DNA from: Barnesiella intestinihominis YIT 11860
GTDB taxonomy: Bacteria > Bacteroidota > Bacteroidia > Bacteroidales > Barnesiellaceae
Direction: 5' to 3'
NCBI RefSeq assembly: GCF_000296465.1
Contig: NZ_JH815206.1
Location: 420,200-484,199 of the forward strand
Length of the DNA stretch: 64,000 nucleotides
This document shows positions 53,531-61,854 of the stretch, in pieces. Under the pieces are notes generated by a model. That model had not been told where the DNA came from. It was given only the letters and a program-made list of their open reading frames with translations, and ran no database searches. The translations under genes and the position numbers were made by a program. Position 1 is the stretch's first letter, and each line of letters opens with the position of its first letter.

Positions 53531-55033
53531 TTAATTGACTCTTCCTAATTTTAAATGATAGTATTTTCCTGATTCTATTTGTACCGAAAGGATAAATATT
53601 TCTCCCGAATACGATTGAGTATCGATTTTCGCTTCGGTCGTTTTGCCTTGTTTTTGATATATTGTACGTCCGTCGATTGTATACAGGGTTATGCGGTGCA
53701 TGGGTTCGTACGAATTTACGATGAGCATTTTTTGCTCGAAATATGCTTTCAACGCCTTGTCGTCGATTTGTTGCTCATCTACCTCGGATAAATAACGAAT
53801 GTCAAACTCTTTCCATTGAGGCGTATTCAAATAGAGAGATAGACTTTCGTCGGGGATTCCCAGCCGGCAATCTTTTTGCGGAACATTTCGAAAGACATTT
53901 TCTCCCAGTATCGGGGGCTCGGTCGGATAGGATAACATAACATTCAATCTCGTGCAATTATCGAAAGCGTGGTCTCCGATGGTCTTGACTGTCGACGGTA
54001 TTTTTGCGGAAAATAAATATTTCATGCCATAGAACGGCCATCGACCTATTTTTTCAGTTCCTTCGGGCAGGAAGGAAAGTCCTGCGATTCTACTGCATCC
54101 GGCAAATGCATAATCACCTATGGTTCGGACAGACTCTGGTAGAATACAGTCGGTGAGCGATGTGCAATAATAGAATGCGCCTTCTCCTATTTCTGTTATG
54201 GTATTGGGGGCTTGTATGGAGAGTAGTTTTGTACAATGGTCAAAGGTGTAAGGGGGCAGGCTTTCCAATGGACATTCTTTTATATCGACCTCTGTTAACG
54301 AGATACAGTGGGAGAAACAACCTTCGCCCATAGATTCTAGTTTTTGAGGGAGTGTTATTCCCGTCAGAGACGAGCATCCGGCAAAACATTCTTTGCCGAT
54401 AGATTGTAACGAGGCGGGTAGGGTTATCGAGGATAAGGCGGTACAGTTGAGAAATGCTTGGTTTCCTATCGAACGAAGGACAGACAGGGAGAGGTCTATT
54501 CCTGTAAAAGAGATGCATTGTTTGAATGCATATTCGCCTATTTTTTCCAATGTCTGTGGTAACGATGTATTCAAAGAGAAACAGTCGCAAAAAGCGAATC
54601 CTGCTATTTCTTGTAAGTTGTTTCCCCAATCTATGTTTTTTAGTTTAGTACAGCCTGCGAAAGCACCTTTTCCTATTTTTTCGGTATTCCGGGGGAGCCG
54701 TACGGTCGTTAACTCTTGAAATCCGAAGAATGTGTTTGCCGGAATACAGTTGGCATCGAAACGGGTTTGATTTCCGAGGTAAATATCTCGACTTTCGAAT
54801 GCATCTATCGTACAATCTGCAAGGTCTATGCCGGTTAAGTGAAATAGGGAGTCGTTTATGAAAGCAAAATCGCGAACGTCGATTGTTCCCGAGACGGTTA
54901 GATTCGTAATTGTCCGATGCTGTTCTCCGATGAGAGATTGTAGTTGTCCCGCTTCGGTGTGACAATTGTAATTTGTCGCCTGCAAATGTTTCCCGACGGA
55001 TAGGAACAGAACGATATATAACAACTTTCTCAT
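53531..55033 (-). CDS. BspA-like leucine-rich repeat surface protein with T9SS-type tail
   Basis: The protein has 500 residues. A signal peptide (MRKLLYIVLFLSVGKHLQA) precedes LRR_5 (BspA/TpLRR) repeats of 23 residues. Examples are LTTVRLPRNTEKIGKGAFAGC, SSITLPASLQSIGKECFAGC and TDCILPESVRTIGDYAFAGC; about ten are visible between residues 90 and 380. The last 70 residues (MHRITLYTIDGRTIYQKQ to GKYYHLKLG) resemble a type IX secretion sorting domain (Por_Secre_tail). BspA-like proteins act in adhesion. A -7 box (TATCTTTG, minus, 55142-55149) lies ~110 bases upstream. Confidence 0.88.
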   Translation of the reverse strand: MRKLLYIVLFLSVGKHLQATNYNCHTEAGQLQSLIGEQHRTITNLTVSGTIDVRDFAFINDSLFHLTGIDLADCTIDAFESRDIYLGNQTRFDANCIPANTFFGFQELTTVRLPRNTEKIGKGAFAGCTKLKNIDWGNNLQEIAGFAFCDCFSLNTSLPQTLEKIGEYAFKQCISFTGIDLSLSVLRSIGNQAFLNCTALSSITLPASLQSIGKECFAGCSSLTGITLPQKLESMGEGCFSHCISLTEVDIKECPLESLPPYTFDHCTKLLSIQAPNTITEIGEGAFYYCTSLTDCILPESVRTIGDYAFAGCSRIAGLSFLPEGTEKIGRWPFYGMKYLFSAKIPSTVKTIGDHAFDNCTRLNVMLSYPTEPPILGENVFRNVPQKDCRLGIPDESLSLYLNTPQWKEFDIRYLSEVDEQQIDDKALKAYFEQKMLIVNSYEPMHRITLYTIDGRTIYQKQGKTTEAKIDTQSYSGEIFILSVQIESGKYYHLKLGRVN

Positions 55034-55141
55034 TGGAGTGACGGCGGGTTTGATTGTTTTATAAAAATAGAGAGAGATAGGAATAAGATAAAACGGACAA
55101 GCTCGTTTTTTATACCAAGTCGCGCCCTATTTTTGTATTTG

Positions 55142-55149
55142 CAAAGATA
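55142..55149 (-). promoter_or_regulatory. Promoter -7 box of LRR protein gene
   Basis: The minus strand reads TATCTTTG and implies a leader of about 100 bases before the ATG at 55033. Confidence 0.5.
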
Positions 55150-55273
55150 GTATAAACGAATGTAGAAACAAATTTTATTTGTCGGGTCGGTATGTTCGGG
55201 TGTTTTTGTTTTGACAGACAGAATGTTGAGCCTGAATTTTTGAAAAAATGGAGACTATATTTGGGGGTAATCT

Positions 55274-55618
55274 TTAATCTCTTGATATGCGATAATGTGC
55301 GCCGCAGTCGAGTATGAAATTCAGTACATCTTTGAAAAGTTCTTCTACATGAGACGGCACAAATACATACGACGTGTCGCCGCAATGTTTGCATATGGTT
55401 TGGGGTAAGTCGGTTAATTTTACATTGAGTTGTTCCGACATAGCCATTGCTTCGTCTTTTTCGATTGTCGCATAGGTATGATGTTGTACATTTTTATAAT
55501 CGTAAAAGGTCAGACAGATGACCAGACTTTTAGTGTAGTTGAATCCGACCGTAAGTGTCGACCAAGTGTCGAAGTCCTCGTGGGACATGGCGATGGTTAT
55601 TTCTTCCAATGTTGACAT
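55274..55618 (-). CDS. Conserved small protein of unknown function
   Basis: The protein has 114 residues and no signal peptide or membrane segment. It is rich in Thr and aromatic residues, with MSHEDFDTWSTLTVGF, a CKHCG motif (possible metal pair, only one visible) and VPSHVEELFKDVLNFILDCG. I do not recognise it. It lies on the same strand as the S24 repressor, 49 bases beyond its stop, and may share its transcript. Confidence 0.65.
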   Translation of the reverse strand: MSTLEEITIAMSHEDFDTWSTLTVGFNYTKSLVICLTFYDYKNVQHHTYATIEKDEAMAMSEQLNVKLTDLPQTICKHCGDTSYVFVPSHVEELFKDVLNFILDCGAHYRISRD

Positions 55619-55667
55619 AATTTTCGTGAATGTATTGTGGGCGAGCTATATATATTTCTCGTAGTCA

Positions 55668-56363
55668 TTAAATGCGGCTGTCTATGCGTATAATGTTTTC
55701 GACAATGAACAGATCGCAAATTTCTTTTTTCTCGATTTCGATGTCGTCGTATTCTTTGTTTTCACTGCGTAGGATAACCCTATCGGGATTATCGTGTTTA
55801 CGAATATATTTGACCATGCGGTAATCTTCCAGCAATATGACGTAGATTTGCCCCCAGAAGATAAGCTGGGGATTTTTTATTTCGCGGATTGCGATCATGT
55901 CACCATTGTTAATAACGGGTTTCATACTGTCTCCGCTTACTTTGACAATGCTGCAATCGGGATTGATGAAAGGAACGTCTATACTGCCGATTACCAAATC
56001 TTCGGTAAACATGCGATCCCGCGCCAAATTACCGGCGGTTACGTCCAGACCGTATACTTTCGCCCCATTTCTTGCTTCTGGTATAATCGCTTCCGAGGGA
56101 AGAGTTAATGTGCGTATATGAGAGTGTGCATCGTTGTCTGAGGGACGAAACATATATCCTTTACCCGTACATAGCCATTCTTTCGATACGCCCAAGTCTG
56201 CGACGATTCTGTTGATAAGTGAGTCGCTGACAGGTAGTTTTCCGGTCAGGTGTTTCGAGAAGTTGGACGCATCGATCGATATGCGTTTGGCAAATTCCGA
56301 CTGGGTTACTCCAAAGTTTTCCATCAATGTCTTGATTCTTTCTATTTTAGCTTCATTCTCCAT
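55668..56363 (-). CDS. XRE/S24 LexA-like repressor
   Basis: The protein has 231 residues. The N-terminal HTH reads GVTQSEFAKRISIDASNFSKHLTGK. The C-terminal S24 domain has the catalytic Ser in VKVSGDSMKPVI (about residue 141) and the Lys in YRMVKYIRKH. A typical linker with NGAKVYGLDVTAGN lies between, but the usual Ala-Gly cleavage pair is not obvious. Such proteins are phage or stress repressors, and many in Bacteroidota control small islands. Two matching palindromes in the divergent promoter region upstream (56390-56407, 56445-56462) are its likely operators. Confidence 0.88.
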   Translation of the reverse strand: MENEAKIERIKTLMENFGVTQSEFAKRISIDASNFSKHLTGKLPVSDSLINRIVADLGVSKEWLCTGKGYMFRPSDNDAHSHIRTLTLPSEAIIPEARNGAKVYGLDVTAGNLARDRMFTEDLVIGSIDVPFINPDCSIVKVSGDSMKPVINNGDMIAIREIKNPQLIFWGQIYVILLEDYRMVKYIRKHDNPDRVILRSENKEYDDIEIEKKEICDLFIVENIIRIDSRI

Positions 56364-56389
56364 AGTCGTTCACATTTTTATTTTCATAA

Positions 56390-56407
56390 TATGGTAAAAT
56401 TACCATA
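56390..56407. promoter_or_regulatory. Operator 1 of the S24 repressor (palindrome)
   Basis: TATGGTAAAATTACCATA is a perfect 8-2-8 palindrome 27 bases upstream of the repressor start. It shares TGGT and TTACCA with operator 2 in the same register. Confidence 0.7.
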
Positions 56408-56436
56408 AATAATTTGCTTTTCAATAAAAGCGGTAG

Positions 56437-56471
56437 TATATTTGTGTGGTTTTATTACCAAAACAAAGGTA
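56437..56471. promoter_or_regulatory. Divergent promoters overlapping operator 2
   Basis: On the plus strand TATATTTG (56437-56444) is a -7 box, and TGTGGTTTTATTACCAAA (56445-56462, operator 2) sits exactly at the expected start site. On the minus strand TACCTTTG (56464-56471) is the -7 box of the repressor, and its start site also falls in operator 2. Binding there would block both genes. Confidence 0.65.
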
Positions 56472-56516
56472 TAAACTTTTTTTGAAAAACAAAATAATAG
56501 ATTAGTAATTAACATA

Positions 56517-56631
56517 GTTAGCCATGTTCCATCGGGGTATATTGCCTATAAAAATTGTAAACAAAAGGAGGAGATACACAGACAAAACGGGTAAATGCAG
56601 TGTGAATATACCCTGATGGAAGCGTGCTAAC
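56517..56631 (+). ncRNA. Long imperfect inverted repeat in the leader of the small orphan gene
   Basis: Arm 1 (56517-56543) begins GTTAGC and ends GGGTATATT. Arm 2 (56605-56631) is its reverse complement at 22 of 27 positions, including TTCCATC and GGGTATATT. The 61-base loop contains AGGAGGAG (56566-56573) with no start codon near it. The structure ends 15 bases before the ATG at 56647. It may be a regulatory RNA element or the remains of a small transposable element. Confidence 0.45.
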
Positions 56632-56646
56632 AGAATAGGAGAAGTT

Positions 56647-56967
56647 ATGAGAACGATTGAATGGGAAGCTCCGGCTTTGGCATCATTAGCGGCAGCACAT
56701 TGGTTGGTAGCTTATGAACGGGAAAATTCGCCACGAAAGAGGGTGAGGTATGAGAATGAAATAGAGTTCGACGGAGTAGCTTATATGTTGATGTGTGAAA
56801 TCGAATTAGTGGAAAGAGAACATAAAGCGGTGTCGATGATGTGCGGTATAGAGCCCCAATATGCCGATATGCCGGTAAGAATTATTGGAAATATGGGAAA
56901 GGCCATCGGCGAGATTTTGCCTGTGCTGAATAACTTTTTGGATAGTTACGGTGTTATATATGTATGA
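56647..56967 (+). CDS. Small protein of unknown function controlled by S24 repressor
   Basis: The protein has 106 residues and is probably cytoplasmic. It begins MRTIEWEAPALASLAAAHWLV and shows alternating helical segments, for example YMLMCEIELVEREHKAVSMM and GNMGKAIGEILPVLNNFLDS. It has a good purine-rich ribosome site (GGAGAAG) before the ATG. No domain is recognised. It is divergent from the repressor and preceded by the 56517-56631 structure. Its stop overlaps a 31-codon frame. Confidence 0.6.
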   Translation: MRTIEWEAPALASLAAAHWLVAYERENSPRKRVRYENEIEFDGVAYMLMCEIELVEREHKAVSMMCGIEPQYADMPVRIIGNMGKAIGEILPVLNNFLDSYGVIYV

Positions 56968-57055
56968 TATAAACAGAGGGGTGATCCGAAAGGTGTGGCG
57001 TGGTATAAGAAGGATACTTTCGGGGTATATGACGAGGGTGTACCTGTCGGATTAA
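56960..57055 (+). CDS. Possible 31-aa basic peptide
   Basis: ATG at 56960 overlaps the previous stop by eight bases (ATGTATGA), and the frame ends at TAA 57053-57055, right before a terminator. The peptide is strongly basic (VIRKVWRGIRRILSGY). It has no clear ribosome site of its own, so it would depend on coupled translation. Length alone makes this uncertain. Confidence 0.3.
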   Translation: MYDINRGVIRKVWRGIRRILSGYMTRVYLSD

Positions 57056-57057
57056 AG

Positions 57058-57094
57058 AAAAAGGCTGAACAAACTGTTCAGCCTTTTTTTTTTT
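57058..57094. terminator. Terminator between small orphan gene and gapA
   Basis: AAAGGCTGAAC (57060-57070) pairs with GTTCAGCCTTT (57076-57086) around AAACT, followed by a run of T. The stem has A residues on the other side, so it can also act for gapA on the minus strand. Confidence 0.85.
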
Positions 57095-57109
57095 ATCGGA
57101 GAAATAGAA

Positions 57110-58132
<1,023 letters not shown>

Positions 58133-58222
58133 TTAAGTGTTTATTGAATAAAAAATAACATCTTACTTTTTTCTTCTTTTTTTGTTCTGCTTTCTTAAAA
58201 ACATTTACATTTGTAATATTGT

Positions 58223-58297
58223 TTAACAACCACAAGGTGTCGCACAACAACTCATCAAAGCAAGCAGCGCAATCAAAAAGGCAATTTTGTATTTCAT
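58223..58297 (-). CDS. Tiny lipoprotein-like ORF (24 aa) in the gapA leader
   Basis: The frame starts at ATG 58297 and ends at TAA 58223. It encodes 24 residues: a basic start (MKYK), a hydrophobic core (IAFLIALLALM) and SCCATPCGC. This is a complete lipoprotein signal with the lipidated Cys at LMSC and a Cys-rich end. A -7 box (58329-58336) lies 32 bases ahead. It is 102 bases upstream of gapA on the same strand. Its compactness and correct signal design argue for a real small protein. Confidence 0.5.
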   Translation of the reverse strand: MKYKIAFLIALLALMSCCATPCGC

Positions 58298-58328
58298 ACA
58301 AGTATATTTTGTTCCTAAAATTGCGATG

Positions 58329-58336
58329 CAAAGGTA
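58329..58336 (-). promoter_or_regulatory. Promoter -7 box of the tiny ORF and gapA
   Basis: The minus strand reads TACCTTTG, a full match to TAnnTTTG. Transcripts would start near 58322 and carry a ~200-base leader to gapA. Confidence 0.55.
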
Positions 58337-58447
58337 AATATTTTTTTTGAATACAATGTATGTGAATGTGAAAATAAAAGAAAAATTTCTTTATTTGCAT
58401 TGTGTTGAGTTTGAGTAATCTATCTAATATTAATAACTCGTACTATT

Positions 58448-58894
58448 ATGAAAAGTTCATTTTTAGCAGACTTTAAAAAATTTGCCATGCGAGGCAATGT
58501 CATCGACATGGCTGTCGGTGTAATTATCGGTGGCGCTTTTGGAAAAATCGTATCTTCGGTTGTCGCCGATATCATCATGCCACCTCTCGGGTTACTGATC
58601 GGCGGTGTCAACTTTACAGATTTAAAATGGGTGATGAAAGGGCCTGAAGTAGTCGATGGGGTAGAACAGGCTGCGGTTACACTTAATTATGGTAATTTTT
58701 TACAAGCAACCTTCGACTTTTTGATTATTGCTTTTTCTATTTTCTTGTTTATTCGACTTTTGACGAAGTTAACGGAAAAGAAAAAGGAAGAACAAACGGC
58801 TCCTGCTCCTGCTCCTGCTCCTGCCCCGGCTCCTTCCGAAGAGGTGAAATTGTTGTCGGAAATTCGGGACTTGTTAAAGAAAAACGAAGAATGA
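58448..58894 (+). CDS. mscL: Large-conductance mechanosensitive channel MscL
   Basis: The protein has 148 residues. An amphipathic N-terminus ([20 protein letters not shown]) leads into membrane segment 1 ([20 protein letters not shown]), a periplasmic loop and membrane segment 2 (about 85-106, [15 protein letters not shown]). The C-terminal helix [14 protein letters not shown] bundles the pentamer. Before it is an (Ala-Pro) run encoded by GCTCCT repeats at 58799-58834. It opens under membrane tension and protects against osmotic downshock. Confidence 0.95.
   Translation: MKSSFLADFKKFAMRGNVIDMAVGVIIGGAFGKIVSSVVADIIMPPLGLLIGGVNFTDLKWVMKGPEVVDGVEQAAVTLNYGNFLQATFDFLIIAFSIFLFIRLLTKLTEKKKEEQTAPAPAPAPAPAPSEEVKLLSEIRDLLKKNEE
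58799..58834 (+). repeat. Hexanucleotide repeat inside mscL
   Basis: GCTCCT is repeated four times, then GCCCCG and GCTCCT, coding for six Ala-Pro pairs. Gain or loss of a unit keeps the frame and would change only linker length. Confidence 0.8.
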
Positions 58895-58920
58895 GAAGGA
58901 GCTCGTTCTCTGCGAAAAAT

Positions 58921-58955
58921 AATAATGCCGCTTTCTTATCAGAAGCGGCATTATT
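58921..58955. terminator. Bidirectional terminator between mscL and the acyltransferase gene
   Basis: AATAATGCCGCTT and AAGCGGCATTATT form a 13-bp stem with a 9-base loop. It serves the two convergent genes. Confidence 0.85.
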
Positions 58956-58976
58956 ATTGATGACAGGTTTTATAAA

Positions 58977-60029
58977 TTATCCTATGATATACTTGCTTTT
59001 GGGCAGGTAGGATAACAAATATACGAATATGTAAACCGTAATAAATGTACACACGGCGATCAAGGGAATTGTGACATAGGCCGCATCCGAGATAGACTTG
59101 AATAGTCCATAATAGAAATTTAGAAACAGAATGTGGGCTAAGTACATTCCATAGCTTTTTATCGATATATCCGACAGCAGTTTGCAGGCTGCATTTTTCC
59201 CTTTTAAAGATAATCGGCCGATTAGAGAGAAGAGGCCTAATGTCATCAGGAATACATTTACCGTACAGAATCCCCAACTAAGCTCCAATTCGGGCACAGT
59301 GGGAACCGTATCGATACGTGAACAGAAAATCCCGGCCGAGAGCGCGAAACCGACTATGAGTATTATCCAAGATAATGCCGCAGAAGGATAGCCGAATCTT
59401 TTCAGATAATATCCTAAAATGAAGTATCCGATGAATCCCGTGAAGTAATAGAGCAACGGTGTGTCGTTCCAGAATGCTTCGCCAAGCACTTCGGGATAAA
59501 CTAAATGAATATACGGGAGAAAAGTTGTGATTATCCACAAGCCGAGATATCCTTCCAGTTCTCGTTTAGAGGCTTGTTGTAACCAGGGGGAAATAATCGG
59601 GGTTACCAGATAGAGCCCGATTAACATGTAAATATACCATAAATGACCTATTTCACACCCGAAATTCACAGGAATGTGTAAAATATTAAGTGCCATTTGG
59701 CTAAAAGAATCCCCACGGCTTAATACGTAGTATCCGGCATATAATACACACCATGCGATGAATGGATATACGATTCGGGTGAAACGCTTGCGAAAAAATG
59801 TAGAAATTTTGTCTTGCATAGGGAGTAACAAGAATCCCGACAGCATGACGAATAGAGGTACAGATGATCGGCATAATGTGGTTATGATACCAATCCAAAA
59901 AGTATTGCTTCCGGTAACAACCGTTCCTCCTTCTCCTATATAGTAAAATTCGCTGGCATGTTGTTGAATGACCAAGTAACAGGCAATAACTCTCAATAAA
60001 TCGAGTGAATAATTGCGATTCTTAATCAT
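58977..60029 (-). CDS. Acyltransferase-3 family membrane protein
   Basis: The protein has 350 residues and about ten membrane segments. It begins NYSLDLLRVIACYLVIQQHA, with the catalytic His of the family, followed by SSVPLFVMLSGFLLLP and FFRKRFTRIVYPFIAW. GCEIGHLWYIYMLIGLYLVTPII is another landmark. Members O-acetylate surface polysaccharides or other exported sugars. The substrate is not known; no polysaccharide genes are adjacent. Confidence 0.88.
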   Translation of the reverse strand: MIKNRNYSLDLLRVIACYLVIQQHASEFYYIGEGGTVVTGSNTFWIGIITTLCRSSVPLFVMLSGFLLLPMQDKISTFFRKRFTRIVYPFIAWCVLYAGYYVLSRGDSFSQMALNILHIPVNFGCEIGHLWYIYMLIGLYLVTPIISPWLQQASKRELEGYLGLWIITTFLPYIHLVYPEVLGEAFWNDTPLLYYFTGFIGYFILGYYLKRFGYPSAALSWIILIVGFALSAGIFCSRIDTVPTVPELELSWGFCTVNVFLMTLGLFSLIGRLSLKGKNAACKLLSDISIKSYGMYLAHILFLNFYYGLFKSISDAAYVTIPLIAVCTFITVYIFVYLLSYLPKSKYIIG

Positions 60030-60110
60030 GAAAATAATTGTTTATGAAATGTTCGTGATGAATTTTATCGAATAATTAGTTGAAACGTAGTTTTTCTCCA
60101 ATGACAGTAG

Positions 60111-60929
60111 TTAGTATTGTTCTTTTTCATTGGGAAAATCTTGTGTTTTCACGTCTTTTACGTAGGCTTGTACCGCTTCGGTGATCGTTGTACTTAGATC
60201 GGCGTATCGACGAAGGAACCGTGGGGAAAAACCTTTGTTGATGCCTAACATGTCGTGCATGACGAGGACTTGTCCGTCTACACCACCACCGGCTCCGATA
60301 CCGATGACCGGAATGGTTACTTCCTGAGCTACCCGGGTGGCCAATGCTGCCGGAATCTTTTCGAGAACAAGACTGAAACACCCTATCTCTTCGAGAAGAT
60401 GAGCATCCTCGATGAGTTTATTGGCTTCTGCCTCTTCACGAGCACGAACGGTATATGTACCGAATTTGTTAATGGATTGTGGTGTCAGACCTAAATGCCC
60501 CATAACGGGTATCCCGGCACTGAGTATGCGCTCGATGGATTCACGGATTTCGGCTCCGCCTTCCATCTTTACACAGTCGGCATGCGTCTCTTTCATGATT
60601 CTGATTGCCGAGGCAACAGCTTCTTTGGAATTGCCCTGATAGGAGCCGAATGGCATATCGACGACGACTAAGGCACGTTTAACGGCTCGGACAACCGATT
60701 TCCCATGATAAATCATTTGGTCGAGAGTAATAGGTAACGTCGTTACATTTCCGGCCATTACATTGGATGCTGAGTCGCCTACCAGAATGACATCGATTCC
60801 GGCTTGGTCTATAAGAGTCGCCATTGAAAAGTCATAGGCGGTTAACATCGAAATTTTTTCGCCGCGGAGTTTCATTTCCATCAGGCGGTGAGTCGTTACT
60901 TTACGAGTATCTTCGGTATATGTAGACAT
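60111..60929 (-). CDS. panB: 3-methyl-2-oxobutanoate hydroxymethyltransferase
   Basis: From ATG 60929 the protein has 272 residues; an ATG at 60965 is upstream of the -7 box and is rejected. [48 protein letters not shown] and [14 protein letters not shown] are all family landmarks, including the Mg-binding Asp and Glu. It forms ketopantoate from 2-oxoisovalerate and methylene-tetrahydrofolate, the first step of pantothenate synthesis. Other pan genes are not adjacent. Confidence 0.95.
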   Translation of the reverse strand: MSTYTEDTRKVTTHRLMEMKLRGEKISMLTAYDFSMATLIDQAGIDVILVGDSASNVMAGNVTTLPITLDQMIYHGKSVVRAVKRALVVVDMPFGSYQGNSKEAVASAIRIMKETHADCVKMEGGAEIRESIERILSAGIPVMGHLGLTPQSINKFGTYTVRAREEAEANKLIEDAHLLEEIGCFSLVLEKIPAALATRVAQEVTIPVIGIGAGGGVDGQVLVMHDMLGINKGFSPRFLRRYADLSTTITEAVQAYVKDVKTQDFPNEKEQY

Positions 60930-60954
60930 AATTTTGATTGTTTGAATTTCGGGA

Positions 60955-60962
60955 CAAAGGTA
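60955..60962 (-). promoter_or_regulatory. Promoter -7 box of panB
   Basis: The minus strand reads TACCTTTG, 26 bases ahead of the ATG at 60929. It decides the start. Confidence 0.55.
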
Positions 60963-61013
60963 CACTCAAATTTTTATATTGCAACCTTTTTCACTTTTCA
61001 ATCTTGTTTTCTG

Positions 61014-61021
61014 TATATTTG
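61014..61021 (+). promoter_or_regulatory. Promoter -7 box of the small membrane protein gene
   Basis: TATATTTG matches the consensus. It implies a leader of ~120 bases that includes CCTC-loop-GGAGG type pairing around 61059-61078. Confidence 0.5.
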
Positions 61022-61146
61022 CATAAAGTGTAGAATGGATTGATTGTACGGGGCGATCCTCTTTGCACCCGGAGGCGGAAACACAGATCGTGCAGATATG
61101 ATTGCGGTTTTTCTGTGATTACAGTCAGCCGATTCTATTTGTTTGA

Positions 61147-61455
61147 ATGAGTATTTATAGTATGGAGAAAGAAAAGTCGTCTCGGGAAGTTCCCGGTTGG
61201 TTCAAGATTTTAATTCTTATAACGGCTTTGCCGGTTTTTGCGTGGCCGTGGTTGATGAACCGAGCAACGTTTGTATTTGTCGAAAAAGCCGCTGGCGATG
61301 CTTTACCTTGGGCTTTGGTCATGTTATTGCCTTTGTATGTGGTTTTATCTACGTGGATTAGTTATCGGGTGTATAGTACCCGACGAGAGATTTCGTGGAT
61401 TTTACAAGGTTTGCAAATGCTGGTATATTGGGCCTTGTTTGTTTTGATTTTTTAA
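61147..61455 (+). CDS. Small membrane protein of unknown function
   Basis: The protein has 102 residues with three membrane segments (about 20-36, 52-72 and 83-101). A charged N-terminus (MEKEKSSREVPGWF) is cytoplasmic. No domain is recognised. The start could be the sixth codon (MEKEK, 61162). It is alone between panB and a convergent TPR gene, separated from that by seven bases. Confidence 0.65.
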   Translation: MSIYSMEKEKSSREVPGWFKILILITALPVFAWPWLMNRATFVFVEKAAGDALPWALVMLLPLYVVLSTWISYRVYSTRREISWILQGLQMLVYWALFVLIF

Positions 61456-61462
61456 TCCGTGA

Positions 61463-61732
61463 TTACGGATTGTATAGATCGGGATTGGAAAAATTGATAA
61501 TGTTCATTACCATTTCATAGGCTTGTTTGGCCGGGCTGTTTGGATTGATTTCTATGGCTTTCAGATAGTTCTCGATTGTGAGTTTCCAGTTTCCTTGTTT
61601 CCAAAAGACCAGTCCTTTCAAGTAGTATGCCTTGTCGTCTTTCGAGTGGTTCGAGAGCCATTCGTCGATGTATGCAAGAGCTTTTTCCAAATTGTTTTCT
61701 GCGATGAGCCGGTTTATTTTTTCTGAGTCCAT
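61463..61732 (-). CDS. Small TPR-like protein
   Basis: From ATG 61732 the protein has 89 residues; the upstream ATG at 61753 lies in the promoter. It consists of about two TPR units: KINRLIAENNLEKALAYIDEWL and KAYYLKGLVFWKQGNWKLTIENYLKAIEINPNS split by a short turn. It is soluble and small, so it probably works as an adaptor for a partner protein. The partner is unknown. Confidence 0.75.
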   Translation of the reverse strand: MDSEKINRLIAENNLEKALAYIDEWLSNHSKDDKAYYLKGLVFWKQGNWKLTIENYLKAIEINPNSPAKQAYEMVMNIINFSNPDLYNP

Positions 61733-61750
61733 TTGCTGCTTTCTTTTGGG

Positions 61751-61758
61751 CAAAGATA
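61751..61758 (-). promoter_or_regulatory. Promoter -7 box of the small TPR gene
   Basis: The minus strand reads TATCTTTG, 19 bases ahead of the ATG at 61732. Confidence 0.55.
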
Positions 61759-61800
61759 GTGTAAACCGAGGGCAGAAACAAATATGCTTGATAATATGAC

Positions 61801-61834
61801 AACGGGGAAGTCCTACTCTTAGGACTTCCCCGTT
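61801..61834 (-). terminator. Terminator of the GH20 hexosaminidase gene
   Basis: AACGGGGAAGTCCTA (61801-61815) pairs with TAGGACTTCCCCGTT (61820-61834) around CTCT. It lies 21 bases past the GH20 stop on the minus strand, but precedes the small TPR promoter, so it separates the two genes. Confidence 0.85.
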
Positions 61835-61854
61835 GTTTCAATTTGCATCTTTGA

